A stretch of 64,000 nucleotides of DNA from Bisbaumannia sp015645095 (GCA_036871055.1 CP141893.1:186001-250000); one strand, 5' to 3'; positions 7,863 through 16,729 are shown, counted from the first letter of the stretch. Numbers and translations: made by a program. Notes: generated by a model not told the origin, from the sequence alone.

Positions 7863-9743
7863 ATGCCGACCTCCCTGCGAACCCGTATCCTGATCGCCGC
7901 CGTGGTGGTGATCACCCTGGCCCTGGCGATCAATGGCGTGGCCAGTTACCTCACCCTCCAGTCCCATAACGACCGCCAGATCGCCCGGCAGCTCGATGCT
8001 ACCGCCGAGGGGCATGCCCAGGCCGTGGGCGAGTGGGTCGAGGCGCGTCAGGCCATGGTCGCCGCCGCCGAGGGCGCCGTCTCCGGCGACAATCCCCTAC
8101 CGGCGCTCCTGCAGCTGGAGGCGTCAGGAGGCTTCATGGCGACCTATGTGGCCGATGCACGCAGCGGTGAGCTGATCTCATCCGATGGCTGGGAGCCCCC
8201 CGCCGACTACGATCCCCGCCGTCGTGCCTGGTATCAGCAGGCCGAGGCCGCCGGCGACACCATCGTGACCCTTCCCTATATCGACAGTGGAACGGGGCAA
8301 CTGGTGGTGACCATCGCTCATCCCTTCGGCCAAGGAGGGCGCCTGGAGGCGGTCGTGGGTGGCAATATCACCATCGATACCATCGTCGAGGGAGTGGCCG
8401 AGATCCGTCCCTCCCCGGAGAGCTTCGCCTTCCTGGTGGCCGGCGATGGCACCCTGATCGCCCACCCGGACCCCGCCCTGGCGCTGGAGCCCGCCAGCCG
8501 CCTTAACCCGACCCTGGAGGCCGCCTTCCTGGGAGAACTGGCCGGCGCCGAGGCGCCGCCGGTGTTGAGTCTGGCCGGTCGGGACCGGCTGCTGGGCAGC
8601 CGGGCCATCGCCGGTACCGATTGGCAGCTGGTGGTGGCCCTGGACGAACGCGAGGCCACCGCCGGGCTGCGTGCCATCCTCGGCACCTCGGCCCTGACCC
8701 TGGTGCTGGTGGCCCTGGGGGCGGTGCTGGTGTTGGGGGCCCTGCTCAAGGTGGTGTTCCGCCGCCTGCAGCTGGCCCGGGACGCCATGCAGGACGTGGC
8801 CAGCGGCGAGGGCGACCTGACCCGGCGCCTGCCGGAGGAAGGGCGGGACGAGGTGGCGCAGATCGCCCAGGCCTTCAATCGCTTCGTGGCCAAGATGGAG
8901 GCGGTGATGCTGACCATCCGCGACAGCAGCGAGTCGGTGCGCATCGCCGCCAATGAGATCGCCAGCGGCGGCCAGGACCTGTCGCGGCGCACCGATAGTG
9001 CCGCCTCCAGCCTGCAGCAGACCTCTGCCTCCATGGAGGAGATCACCGGCACCGTGGCGCAGACCGCCGACTCCGCCCAGGAGGCCAACCAGCTGGCCCT
9101 CTCCGCCTCCCGGGTGGCGGCCCGGGGCGGCGAGGTGGTGGGCGAGGTGGTCACCACCATGGACGCCATCGGCGACTCCTCGCGGCAGATCGCCGAGATC
9201 GTCAACGTCATGGATGGCATCGCCTTCCAGACCAATCTGCTGGCACTGAATGCCTCGGTGGAGGCGGCCCGGGCCGGGGAGCAGGGGCGCGGTTTCGCGG
9301 TGGTGGCCGGCGAGGTGCGCAACCTGGCCAGCCGCTCGGCCTCCGCGGCCCAGGAGATCAAGGCACTGATCGAGGCCTCGGACGGCCGGGTCAAGGACGG
9401 CACCAGCCTGGTGGCCCAGGCCGGCGAGACCATGCAGGAGATCGTCGCCAGCGTGACCCGGGTCACCGATGTGCTGGGCGAGATCAATGCCGCGGCCGGC
9501 GAGCAGCGCGACGGCATCGGTCAGGTCAATGTGGCGGTCACCGAGCTGGACAGCATGACCCAGCAGAACGCCGCCCTGGTGGAGGAGTCCACCACCGCCG
9601 CCGAACGACTCAAGGAGCAGGCGGATCGCCTGGCCCAGGCCGTCGGCGCCTTTACCCTGTCGCAACCGGCCCCATCGGGGGCACCGAGCCTGGCGGGGAA
9701 CATTCGGACCCGGAACTACGGAGCGCACGAGTCCTTTTCGTGA
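7863..9743 (+). CDS. Methyl-accepting chemotaxis protein 1 (dCache sensor)
   Basis: Transmembrane chemoreceptor, 626 residues. Order: short cytoplasmic start, TM1 (about 9-28, LIAAVVVITLALAING), periplasmic double-Cache domain (about 35-270), TM2 (about 271-298), HAMP (about 300-352, GEGDLTRRLPEEGRDEVAQI) and a signalling coiled coil with the hairpin tip EIVNVMDGIAFQTNLLALNA. The sensor has RAWY and LPYIDSGTG, as in amino-acid-type dCache domains, but the later conserved Asp position reads Asn (VVGGNITI). An upstream GTG at 7827 is in frame; the ATG at 7863 aligns with the start of the next paralogue. The C-terminal half is nearly identical to the two following genes. Confidence 0.93.
   Translation: MPTSLRTRILIAAVVVITLALAINGVASYLTLQSHNDRQIARQLDATAEGHAQAVGEWVEARQAMVAAAEGAVSGDNPLPALLQLEASGGFMATYVADARSGELISSDGWEPPADYDPRRRAWYQQAEAAGDTIVTLPYIDSGTGQLVVTIAHPFGQGGRLEAVVGGNITIDTIVEGVAEIRPSPESFAFLVAGDGTLIAHPDPALALEPASRLNPTLEAAFLGELAGAEAPPVLSLAGRDRLLGSRAIAGTDWQLVVALDEREATAGLRAILGTSALTLVLVALGAVLVLGALLKVVFRRLQLARDAMQDVASGEGDLTRRLPEEGRDEVAQIAQAFNRFVAKMEAVMLTIRDSSESVRIAANEIASGGQDLSRRTDSAASSLQQTSASMEEITGTVAQTADSAQEANQLALSASRVAARGGEVVGEVVTTMDAIGDSSRQIAEIVNVMDGIAFQTNLLALNASVEAARAGEQGRGFAVVAGEVRNLASRSASAAQEIKALIEASDGRVKDGTSLVAQAGETMQEIVASVTRVTDVLGEINAAAGEQRDGIGQVNVAVTELDSMTQQNAALVEESTTAAERLKEQADRLAQAVGAFTLSQPAPSGAPSLAGNIRTRNYGAHESFS
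8955..9603 (+). repeat. 649-bp near-identical block present in three chemoreceptor genes
   Basis: This segment encoding the signalling domain recurs at 10958-11606 and 13077-13725, always 649 bp long. By eye the first and third copies differ at about five positions; the second differs at somewhat more. Flanking sensor-domain sequence is far more divergent, so the identity looks homogenised (gene conversion or recent duplication of the block). Confidence 0.85.
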
Positions 9744-9764
9744 AAGCGCGTTAGTCGCAGAAAT

Positions 9765-9792
9765 TAAAGCTCGTCGGGTCGGCAGCCGATAC
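9765..9792 (+). promoter_or_regulatory. Weaker candidate sigma-28 promoter for chemoreceptor 2
   Basis: TAAA, 16 bases, then GCCGATAC. The -10 part matches the FliA consensus except the last base; spacing is one base long. It sits 77 bp before the start of the second chemoreceptor gene, in the same relative place as the promoter of the first. Confidence 0.45.
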
Positions 9793-9868
9793 CTAGGTCT
9801 AATGCCGGCCCGTGGCACCCGTGGGACGGCGCTGACAACAACTCCCCGACCCGACGAGCGAGACCCGC

Positions 9869-11743
9869 ATGCCGACCTCCCTGCGAACCCGTATCCTGAT
9901 CGCCGCCGTGGTGGTGATCACCCTGGCGCTGGCGATCAATGGTATCGCCAGTTATTTCACCCTCCAGTCCCATAATGACCGCCAGATCGCCCAGCAGCTC
10001 GATGCCACCGCCGAGGGGCATGCCCAGGCCGTCGGCGAGTGGATCCAGGCGCGCCAGGCCATGGCCGCCGCCGCCGAGGGCGCCCTGAGCGAGGCGCCCC
10101 TGGGGGCCCTGCAGCAACTGGCCGCCTCCGGTGGGTTCCTGTCCACCTATGTGGCCGACCCCGGTACCGGTGACATGGTGACCTCCGACGGCTGGGTGCC
10201 TCCCGCCGACTATGATCCCCGGGTGCGGCCCTGGTATCAGCGGGCCGAGGCGGTCGGCGACACCGTCGTCACCCTCCCCTACGTGGATGCCAACACCGGC
10301 CAGCTGGTGGTGACCATCGCTCACCCCTTCTACCAGGGGGGGCGGCTGGAAGCGGTGCTGGGCGGCGATATCGTCATCGATACCATCGTCGAGGGGGTGG
10401 CCGGGATCCGTCCCTCCCCGGAGAGCTTCGCCTTCCTGGTGGCCGGCGACGGCACCCTGATCGCCCACCCGGACCCCGCCCTGGCGCTGGAGCCCGCCAG
10501 CCGCCTTAACCCGACCCTGGAGGCCGATTTCCTGAATGGGTTGTCCGGCGCGAGCGTGCCGCCGCGGCTGAGCCTGGATGGCCGGGATCGGCTGCTGGGC
10601 AGCCGGGCCATCGCCGGTACCGACTGGCAGCTGGTGGTGGCCCTGGACGAACGCGAGGCCACCGCCGGGCTGCGTGCCATCCTCGGCACCTCGGCCCTGA
10701 CCCTGGTGCTGGTGGCCCTGGGGGCGGTGCTGGTGCTGGGGGCCCTGCTCAAGGTGGTGTTCCGCCGCCTGCAGCTGGCCCGGGACGCCATGCAGGACGT
10801 GGCCAGCGGCGAGGGCGACCTGACCCGGCGCCTGCCGGAGGAAGGGCGGGACGAGGTGGCGCAGATCGCCCAGGCCTTCAATCGCTTCGTGGCCAAGATG
10901 GAGGCGGTGATGCTGACCATCCGCGACAGCAGCGAGTCGGTGCGCATCGCCGCCAATGAGATCGCCAGCGGCGGCCAGGACCTGTCGCGGCGCACCGATA
11001 GTGCCGCCTCCAGCCTGCAGCAGACCTCTGCCTCCATGGAGGAGATCACCGGCACCGTGGCGCAGACCGCCGACTCCGCCCAGGAGGCCAACCAGCTGGC
11101 GCTCTCCGCCTCCCGGGTGGCGGCCCGGGGCGGCGAGGTGGTGGGCGAGGTGGTCACCACCATGGACGCCATCGGCGACTCCTCGCGACAGATCGCCGAG
11201 ATCGTCAACGTCATGGATGGCATCGCCTTCCAGACCAACCTGCTGGCACTGAATGCCTCGGTGGAGGCGGCCCGGGCCGGCGAGCAGGGCCGCGGCTTCG
11301 CGGTGGTGGCCGGCGAGGTGCGCAACCTGGCCAGCCGCTCGGCCTCCGCGGCCCAGGAGATCAAGGCACTGATCGAGGCCTCGGACAGCCGCGTCAAGGA
11401 CGGCACCCGCCTGGTGGCCCAGGCCGGCGAGACCATGCAGGAGATCGTCGCCAGCGTGACGCGGGTCACCGATGTGCTGGGCGAGATCAATGCCGCGGCC
11501 GGCGAGCAGCGTGACGGCATCGGTCAGGTCAACGTGGCGGTCACCGAGCTGGACAGCATGACCCAGCAGAACGCCGCCCTGGTGGAGGAGTCCACCACCG
11601 CCGCCGAACGACTCAAGGAGCAGGCGGATCGCCTGGCCCAGGCCGTCGGCGCCTTTACCCTTTCCCAGTCTGCCGCCCAGCCGAGCCTGCCCAGGCCTTC
11701 GGCGGCCGCGGCGCCTTCCCAGGAGTTGGAGCATGCATTTTAG
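9869..11743 (+). CDS. Methyl-accepting chemotaxis protein 2 (dCache sensor)
   Basis: 624-residue paralogue of the preceding receptor with the same order: TM1, dCache, TM2, HAMP, signalling domain. The first 20 or so codons and the 17 bases before the ATG are the same as in the first gene. The sensor keeps RPWY, LPYVDANTGQ and, unlike the first copy, an Asp at LGGDIVI, so it better fits the amino-acid-binding dCache motif described for PctA-type receptors; ligand is still an inference. Divergence is concentrated in codons about 60-170 and 210-240. The stop codon overlaps the next gene by 11 bp. Confidence 0.93.
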   Translation: MPTSLRTRILIAAVVVITLALAINGIASYFTLQSHNDRQIAQQLDATAEGHAQAVGEWIQARQAMAAAAEGALSEAPLGALQQLAASGGFLSTYVADPGTGDMVTSDGWVPPADYDPRVRPWYQRAEAVGDTVVTLPYVDANTGQLVVTIAHPFYQGGRLEAVLGGDIVIDTIVEGVAGIRPSPESFAFLVAGDGTLIAHPDPALALEPASRLNPTLEADFLNGLSGASVPPRLSLDGRDRLLGSRAIAGTDWQLVVALDEREATAGLRAILGTSALTLVLVALGAVLVLGALLKVVFRRLQLARDAMQDVASGEGDLTRRLPEEGRDEVAQIAQAFNRFVAKMEAVMLTIRDSSESVRIAANEIASGGQDLSRRTDSAASSLQQTSASMEEITGTVAQTADSAQEANQLALSASRVAARGGEVVGEVVTTMDAIGDSSRQIAEIVNVMDGIAFQTNLLALNASVEAARAGEQGRGFAVVAGEVRNLASRSASAAQEIKALIEASDSRVKDGTRLVAQAGETMQEIVASVTRVTDVLGEINAAAGEQRDGIGQVNVAVTELDSMTQQNAALVEESTTAAERLKEQADRLAQAVGAFTLSQSAAQPSLPRPSAAAAPSQELEHAF

Positions 11744-13856
11744 ATCCCTGCGCTGGTTCGTGGTGACCCTGGCCGGCGCCTGCCTGCTGGTGGTGGCCCT
11801 GGCCCTGGTGGCCTATGCCCTGGTCGCCTCGTCGCGGACCCAGCAGACGGTGGCGACCCATACCCAGGGGTTGCTGGAGGCGGGCATCGACGAGCGCCTG
11901 GCGGTGCTGGCCCAGGCCCAGGCGGTAGAGGTGCGTCGGCGTCTCGAGGAACCGCTACGGGTCGCCGAGATGCTCGCCCAGACCAATGCCCTGATGGGCC
12001 GTGAAGATGCCCAGGGGCGCCCCTTGCTGTGGATGGATCGGGACGAGCTCTCCACCCTGATGCGCGAGACCCTGGCGGCCTACCCGGACCTGGTGGATGT
12101 CTATATCGGCTGGGAGCCCGATGCCTTCGACGTGGACCGCTACCATGCCGGACGCGAGGCGGAGGGCTATGAACAAGAGACCGGTCGCTTCATGCCCTGG
12201 TGGTACCGGGACGCCGATGGCGTCATCGACGTCTTGCCGCTGGGGGATATGGAGAGCGAGGCGATCCTGCCCAGCGGTATCCGCGAGGGGGAGTACTACC
12301 TTTGCGTGCGGGAGAACGAGGCGCCCTGCATCATCGACCCGGCCGCCTACGAGTTCGGCGACCAGATGCTGATGGTCACCTCCTTCAATGTGCCGGTGAT
12401 GGTGGAGGGGGAGTTCCGTGGCGTGGCCGGCGCCGACCTCTCGGTGGGCTTTATCCAGGGCCTGCTGGAGGCGGCCAATGCCGAGCTCTATGACGGCGCC
12501 GGCGAGATGGCCCTGGTGGCCGCCGGTGGCGGCATGGTGGCCCACACCGGTGCCGCGGACCGCCTCGGTGAGCCGGCCGCGGCGGTGATGGGGGACGCGG
12601 TGGCGGGTCGCCTGGCCGAGGCGCGTGCCTCGGGGCAGATGGTCGGCGTCGAGGCCGAGGGCCTGCTCGAGCGCTACCTGCCGTTTCGCATCGGCGATAC
12701 CCCGACCCAGTGGACCCTGGCCATCCGCCTGCCGGAATCGGCGGTGCTGGCCGAGCTCAACGCCCTGCAGGGCGTGCTCGCCGAGCAGCGCCGCAACGAC
12801 GCCCTGGGCATGAGCCTGGTGGGGGCCCTGCTGGCGGTACTGGGGCTGCTGGCCCTGGCCTGGGTCGGCGGGCGTATCGCCCGGCCGCTGCGTGAACTGG
12901 CGGGCCGCATGCAGGAGATCGCCTCCGGCGACGGCGACCTGACCCAGCGCCTGCCGGTGAAGGGCCGTGACGAGGGGGCCCAGTTGGCCACCCAGTTCAA
13001 CGCCTTCGCCGACAAGATCCACGATGTGCTGGTCGAGGTGCGCCGCAGCAGCGACTCGGTGCGCGTCGCCGCCGCGGAGATCGCCAGCGGCGGCCAGGAC
13101 CTGTCGCGGCGCACCGATAGCGCCGCCTCCAGCCTGCAGCAGACCTCTGCCTCCATGGAGGAGATCACCGGCACCGTGGCGCAGACCGCCGACTCCGCCC
13201 AGGAGGCCAACCAGCTGGCGCTCTCCGCCTCCCGGGTGGCGGCCCGGGGCGGCGAGGTGGTGGGCGAGGTGGTCACCACCATGGACGCCATCGGCGACTC
13301 CTCGCGACAGATCGCCGAGATCGTCAACGTCATGGATGGCATCGCCTTCCAGACCAACCTGCTGGCACTGAATGCCTCGGTGGAGGCGGCCCGGGCCGGG
13401 GAGCAGGGGCGCGGTTTCGCGGTGGTGGCCGGCGAGGTGCGCAACCTGGCCAGCCGCTCGGCCTCCGCGGCCCAGGAGATCAAGGCACTGATCGAGGCCT
13501 CGGACGGCCGGGTCAAGGACGGCACCAGCCTGGTGGCCCAGGCCGGCGAGACCATGCAGGAGATCGTCGCCAGCGTGACCCGGGTCACCGATGTGCTGGG
13601 CGAGATCAATGCCGCGGCCGGCGAGCAGCGCGACGGCATCGGTCAGGTCAACGTGGCGGTCACCGAGCTGGACAGCATGACCCAGCAGAACGCCGCCCTG
13701 GTGGAGGAGTCCACCACCGCCGCCGGTCATCTCCAGGAGCAGGCAGACCGCCTGGCCGAGATCGTCGGCGGCTTTACCCTGCGCATGGAGGCCCCGTCGG
13801 CGACGTCGCTGGCGGCCCCCGAGGAGGCGCCACGGCGGCTCCCCGAGCGGGTCTGA
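11733..13856 (+). CDS. Methyl-accepting chemotaxis protein 3 (divergent dCache sensor)
   Basis: 707-residue receptor with a larger, different periplasmic domain (about residues 35-350): YIGWEPDAFDVDRY, GRFMPWWYRDADG and VAGADLSVGFIQGLLE fit a double-Cache fold, with a Cys-containing insertion (YLCVRENEAPCIIDP) lacking in the first two receptors. TM1 is LAGACLLVVALALVAYALV, TM2 is SLVGALLAVLGLLALAW, HAMP follows, then the shared signalling block. The ATG at 11733 has AGGAG upstream and overlaps the previous stop, so it is translated from the same message. The signalling half is nearly identical to receptor 1 although the sensor is not. Confidence 0.92.
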   Translation: MHFRSLRWFVVTLAGACLLVVALALVAYALVASSRTQQTVATHTQGLLEAGIDERLAVLAQAQAVEVRRRLEEPLRVAEMLAQTNALMGREDAQGRPLLWMDRDELSTLMRETLAAYPDLVDVYIGWEPDAFDVDRYHAGREAEGYEQETGRFMPWWYRDADGVIDVLPLGDMESEAILPSGIREGEYYLCVRENEAPCIIDPAAYEFGDQMLMVTSFNVPVMVEGEFRGVAGADLSVGFIQGLLEAANAELYDGAGEMALVAAGGGMVAHTGAADRLGEPAAAVMGDAVAGRLAEARASGQMVGVEAEGLLERYLPFRIGDTPTQWTLAIRLPESAVLAELNALQGVLAEQRRNDALGMSLVGALLAVLGLLALAWVGGRIARPLRELAGRMQEIASGDGDLTQRLPVKGRDEGAQLATQFNAFADKIHDVLVEVRRSSDSVRVAAAEIASGGQDLSRRTDSAASSLQQTSASMEEITGTVAQTADSAQEANQLALSASRVAARGGEVVGEVVTTMDAIGDSSRQIAEIVNVMDGIAFQTNLLALNASVEAARAGEQGRGFAVVAGEVRNLASRSASAAQEIKALIEASDGRVKDGTSLVAQAGETMQEIVASVTRVTDVLGEINAAAGEQRDGIGQVNVAVTELDSMTQQNAALVEESTTAAGHLQEQADRLAEIVGGFTLRMEAPSATSLAAPEEAPRRLPERV

Positions 13857-13873
13857 AGCGTCGATCGTGGAAC

Positions 13874-13913
13874 ACGCCAAGCCCCGGGCCATTCGCCCGG
13901 GGCTTGGCGTTTT
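13874..13913 (+). terminator. Rho-independent terminator after the chemoreceptor operon
   Basis: Perfect 16-bp stem (13874-13889 pairs with 13895-13910) around a five-base CATTC loop, followed by a short T tract. It lies between the chemoreceptor stop and the convergent finR stop and may serve both. Confidence 0.8.
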
Positions 13914-13932
13914 CGGTGGCGGGGGGCAGGCC

Positions 13933-14859
13933 TCAGGGGTAATAGGGCAGGGCGATCTGGTCGCTGCGCTCGACGCCCTCGGTCAGTTGACGGCACAGCT
14001 TGAGGAACTCGCGCATCCCGGTGGTCAGGTACTTGTGGCGGTGCCAGATAAAGGCGAACTGGCGGCGCAGGTCCAGCTCCGGGGTGGCGATGGGCACCAG
14101 GCTGCCGCGGCGGAAGGCATCGCGCAGCGCCAGCCGAGACACGCAGCCGATGCCCAGCCCCGACTCCACGGCACGCTTGATGCCCTCGGTATGCTCCAGT
14201 TCCAGCAGGGTATTGAAGCGCCCGCGGCGGTGACGGGCGGCATGCTCCAGGGTCAGGCGGGTGCCGGAGCCCGGCTCGCGCATGATCCAGGCCTCGCGCA
14301 TCAGCCGCTCCAGGGGCACCGCCTCGGCCCCCGCCAGGGGATGCTCCGGGCCGCAGAACACCACCAGCTCGTCCTCCACCCAGGACTGCATCACCAGGTC
14401 CTCGTGCTGACAGTCCCCCTCGATCAGTCCCAGGTCCAGCTCGTGCTGGACGATGCGTTCGATGATGCCCTGGGTATTGCGCACCGAGAGGCGCACCCGG
14501 CTGCCCGGATGGCGCTGCATGAAATCGCCGATCAGCAGGGTGGCCAGGTAGTTGCCGATGGTCAGGGTGGCGCCCACGTCCAGGGAGCCGACGCCATGCT
14601 GGCCGCGCAGCAGCTCCTCGATCTCCTCGGCGCGGTCGAGCAACGCCACCGCCTTGGGCAGCAACTGGAAGCCCAGGGCATTGAGCTTGAGGCGCTTGCC
14701 GATACGGTCCAGCAACTGGCAGTCGAACTGGCGCTCCAGCTCCGCCAGGGCGGTGCTGGCCGCCGACTGGGAGAGGGCCAGGGCGCGGGCCGCCCGGGAG
14801 ACGCTCTCATGCTGGGCCACGGCCACGAAGACCTCCAGCTGTCGCAGGGTATAGCGCAT
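13933..14859 (-). CDS. finR: LysR-family regulator, FinR-like
   Basis: 308-residue LysR-type regulator: N-terminal winged helix-turn-helix (YTLRQLEVFVAVAQHESVSR, then ALSQSAASTALAELERQF) and a C-terminal effector domain with LDLGLIEGDC, DELVVFCGPEHPLAG and REPGSGTRLTLEHA. It is divergent from fpr, as finR is in Pseudomonas, where FinR activates the ferredoxin-NADP reductase gene under oxidative and related stress. The sequence, as I recall the Pseudomonas protein, is very close. The ATG at 14857-14859 gives the canonical start of the DNA-binding domain. It probably binds the dyad in the 151-bp divergent gap. Confidence 0.85.
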   Translation of the reverse strand: MRYTLRQLEVFVAVAQHESVSRAARALALSQSAASTALAELERQFDCQLLDRIGKRLKLNALGFQLLPKAVALLDRAEEIEELLRGQHGVGSLDVGATLTIGNYLATLLIGDFMQRHPGSRVRLSVRNTQGIIERIVQHELDLGLIEGDCQHEDLVMQSWVEDELVVFCGPEHPLAGAEAVPLERLMREAWIMREPGSGTRLTLEHAARHRRGRFNTLLELEHTEGIKRAVESGLGIGCVSRLALRDAFRRGSLVPIATPELDLRRQFAFIWHRHKYLTTGMREFLKLCRQLTEGVERSDQIALPYYP

Positions 14860-14883
14860 GCTCGCTTCACTCGGCAGGTTTGT

Positions 14884-14902
14884 TTATCTACATTATAGAT
14901 AA
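14884..14902. promoter_or_regulatory. LysR-type operator in the finR-fpr gap
   Basis: TTATCT, seven bases, AGATAA: a 19-bp dyad containing ATC-N9-GAT, the usual T-N11-A LysR box layout. It lies 25 bp before finR and 109 bp before fpr, a place suited to autorepression and activation of fpr. Confidence 0.6.
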
Positions 14903-15010
14903 GCTTTATCCATACAATCCATTTAACAGATATGGCGTCGGCTCTTAGAATTAGCGCAAAGATCAGCTTAGTCGCCTTATGCGCTAATCGAATATGAGAA
15001 GGAGTCGGTC

Positions 15011-15787
15011 GTGAGCAAGTTTGCCTCGGAAGAAGTCTTGAGCGTCCATCACTGGAACGACACCCTGTTCAGCTTCCGCACTACCCGGGAGCGCAGCCTG
15101 CGCTTCAAGAACGGCCAGTTCGTGATGATCGGCCTGGAGGTGGATGGCAAGCCGCTGATGCGCGCCTACTCCATCGCCAGCCCCAATTACGAGGATCACC
15201 TGGAGTTCTTCAGCATCAAGGTGCCGGACGGCCCCCTGACCTCGCGGCTCCAGCACCTCAAGGTGGGCGACCATATCATGGTCAGCCGCAAGCCCACCGG
15301 CACCCTGGTCACCGACGACCTGCTGCCGGGGCGTAACCTCTACTTCCTCTCTACCGGTACGGGCCTTGCGCCCTTCATGAGCCTGATCCAGGACCCGGAA
15401 GTCTACGAGCGCTTCGAGAAGGTCGTGCTGATCCACGGCGTGCGTACCGTCAGCGAGCTGGCCTACGCCGACTTCATCACCAAGGAGCTGCCGGCCCACG
15501 AGTACCTGGGTGAGGAGATCAGCGAGAAGCTGGTCTACTACCCCACCGTGACCCGCGAGGAGTTCCACACCATGGGCCGCCTCACCGACCATATCCGCAG
15601 CGGCAAGCTGTTCGAGGACACCGGCCTGCCGCCCATCGATCCCAAGCAGGATCGCGCCATGATCTGCGGCAGCCCGGCGATGCTCGACGAGACCAGCGCC
15701 CTGCTCGACGACCTGGGCTTCAAGATCTCCCCGCGCATGGGTGAGCCCGGCGACTACGTGATCGAGCGCGCCTTCGTCGAGAAATAA
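15011..15787 (+). CDS. fpr: Ferredoxin--NADP reductase
   Basis: 258-residue FAD flavoenzyme exchanging electrons between NADPH and ferredoxin or flavodoxin. Typical bacterial subclass I signatures: RAYSIASPNYEDHLEFFSIK (FAD binding, RxYS), GPLTSRLQHL, the NADP-binding YFLSTGTGLAPFMSL and the C-terminal ICGSPAMLDETSALL. It ends in VIERAFVEK, as expected of the FprA group. It starts with GTG after AAGGAGT. Its product would supply reduced ferredoxin for Fe-S repair and possibly the nearby Rieske system, although that has its own reductase. Confidence 0.95.
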   Translation: MSKFASEEVLSVHHWNDTLFSFRTTRERSLRFKNGQFVMIGLEVDGKPLMRAYSIASPNYEDHLEFFSIKVPDGPLTSRLQHLKVGDHIMVSRKPTGTLVTDDLLPGRNLYFLSTGTGLAPFMSLIQDPEVYERFEKVVLIHGVRTVSELAYADFITKELPAHEYLGEEISEKLVYYPTVTREEFHTMGRLTDHIRSGKLFEDTGLPPIDPKQDRAMICGSPAMLDETSALLDDLGFKISPRMGEPGDYVIERAFVEK

Positions 15788-15788
15788 T

Positions 15789-15810
15789 TCCCGGCTGCGC
15801 CGGGAGCTTT
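15789..15810 (+). terminator. Terminator after fpr
   Basis: TCCCGGC, three-base loop, GCCGGGA, then GCTTT: a compact GC-rich hairpin directly after the fpr stop codon. The T tract is short, so efficiency is uncertain. Confidence 0.55.
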
Positions 15811-15884
15811 AAGCCATAAGCTGGAAGCTGGAAGAAAACCCTTGACCCCAGGGTTGGCTGGATAATGCTGCCTTCCAGCTTCCC
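15811..15884. repeat. Dispersed GCTGGAAG-type repeat, copy A
   Basis: Begins with AAGCTGGAAGCTGGAAGAAAA and closes with the inverse CCTTCCAGCTTCC, with an AACCCT/AGGGTT hairpin inside. A second copy lies at about 16990-17073 and the arms recur at 38136-38224. It resembles a REP-like intergenic element. Confidence 0.7.
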
Positions 15885-15937
15885 GCCGGCGCCCAGGCTG
15901 GTAGAATGCCGCCACTCACTCTCGTGAAGGCGCTGCC

Positions 15938-16729
15938 GTGTTGACCCAGCTAGCCGAGCGTGTCGCTCGTCACCTCGAGGCCTCTCCTCGGACCCCCAAG
16001 TACCTCTGCCTGCGCGACGCCCTGATCGAGCTGATCAACGAGGGCGAACTGCCCGAGGGCACCCGGCTGCCCACCGAGCAGGCCCTGGCCGAGGCGTTGC
16101 CGCTGAGCCTGGGCACGGTACAGAAGGCGCTGCGTGACCTGGTGGAGAGCGGCGAGCTCACGCGCCGCCGGCGCCTGGGCACCTTCGTGGCCGGCGGCGA
16201 CCACCGCCGCGAGATCACCACCCCGGCCTTCCACTTCCTGCGCCCCGATGGCTCCCCGGTCAAGCTGGTGTTTATTCGCCTGCTCAAGCGCGAGGCTCTG
16301 ACTCGCCAGGGTGCCTGGGAAGCGGTGCTGGGAAGTTGCCAGAGCGGCTACCTGCACCTGGTACGCCAGGACCGCATCGACGGCACCTTCGACTGCTATA
16401 CCGAGATCTACCTGCGTGCCGATCAGGCCGGCGAGCTGATGCGTCTGCCCGCCGAGGCCCTGGAGCACGAAAGCGTCCTGCCGCTGCTGCAGCGCCTGGG
16501 GGTGGCGCCGACCCTGGCCGATAACCGCATCGGCCAGGGGCGCCTGCCCAAGGCGGTGGCGCGGGCCATCGTGCCGGAGCTGGCCGAGGCCCCGCCCCCC
16601 GGGATGCGCCTGGAGACCCGCTATCAGGACGGCGAGCGGCGCACCCTGGCGTGGCAGATTATGTACATTCCCCCCAACGACTACCGGCTGACCCTCACCA
16701 CTCAACTCCGCCAGCTCGCCGAAGGGTAG
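15938..16729 (+). CDS. GntR-family transcriptional regulator
   Basis: 263 residues. The N-terminal winged helix domain (about 18-80) has the GntR pattern LPEGTRLPTEQALAEALPLS with the recognition segment LGTVQKALRDLVESGELTRR. The C-terminal part (about 95-260) fits a UTRA-like effector domain (YTEIYLRADQ) rather than FadR helices. Translation begins at GTG 15938 after GTGAAGG. The effector and targets are not evident; neighbours on both sides are separate units. The last 25 codons fall inside a tandemly repeated segment that continues beyond the stop, so the C-terminus has probably been remodelled. Confidence 0.82.
   Translation: MLTQLAERVARHLEASPRTPKYLCLRDALIELINEGELPEGTRLPTEQALAEALPLSLGTVQKALRDLVESGELTRRRRLGTFVAGGDHRREITTPAFHFLRPDGSPVKLVFIRLLKREALTRQGAWEAVLGSCQSGYLHLVRQDRIDGTFDCYTEIYLRADQAGELMRLPAEALEHESVLPLLQRLGVAPTLADNRIGQGRLPKAVARAIVPELAEAPPPGMRLETRYQDGERRTLAWQIMYIPPNDYRLTLTTQLRQLAEG

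Noticed and set aside
9764..13892. Long minus-strand open frames opposite the chemoreceptors
   Set aside because: Same antisense artefact; they repeat between paralogues because the sense genes are repeated.
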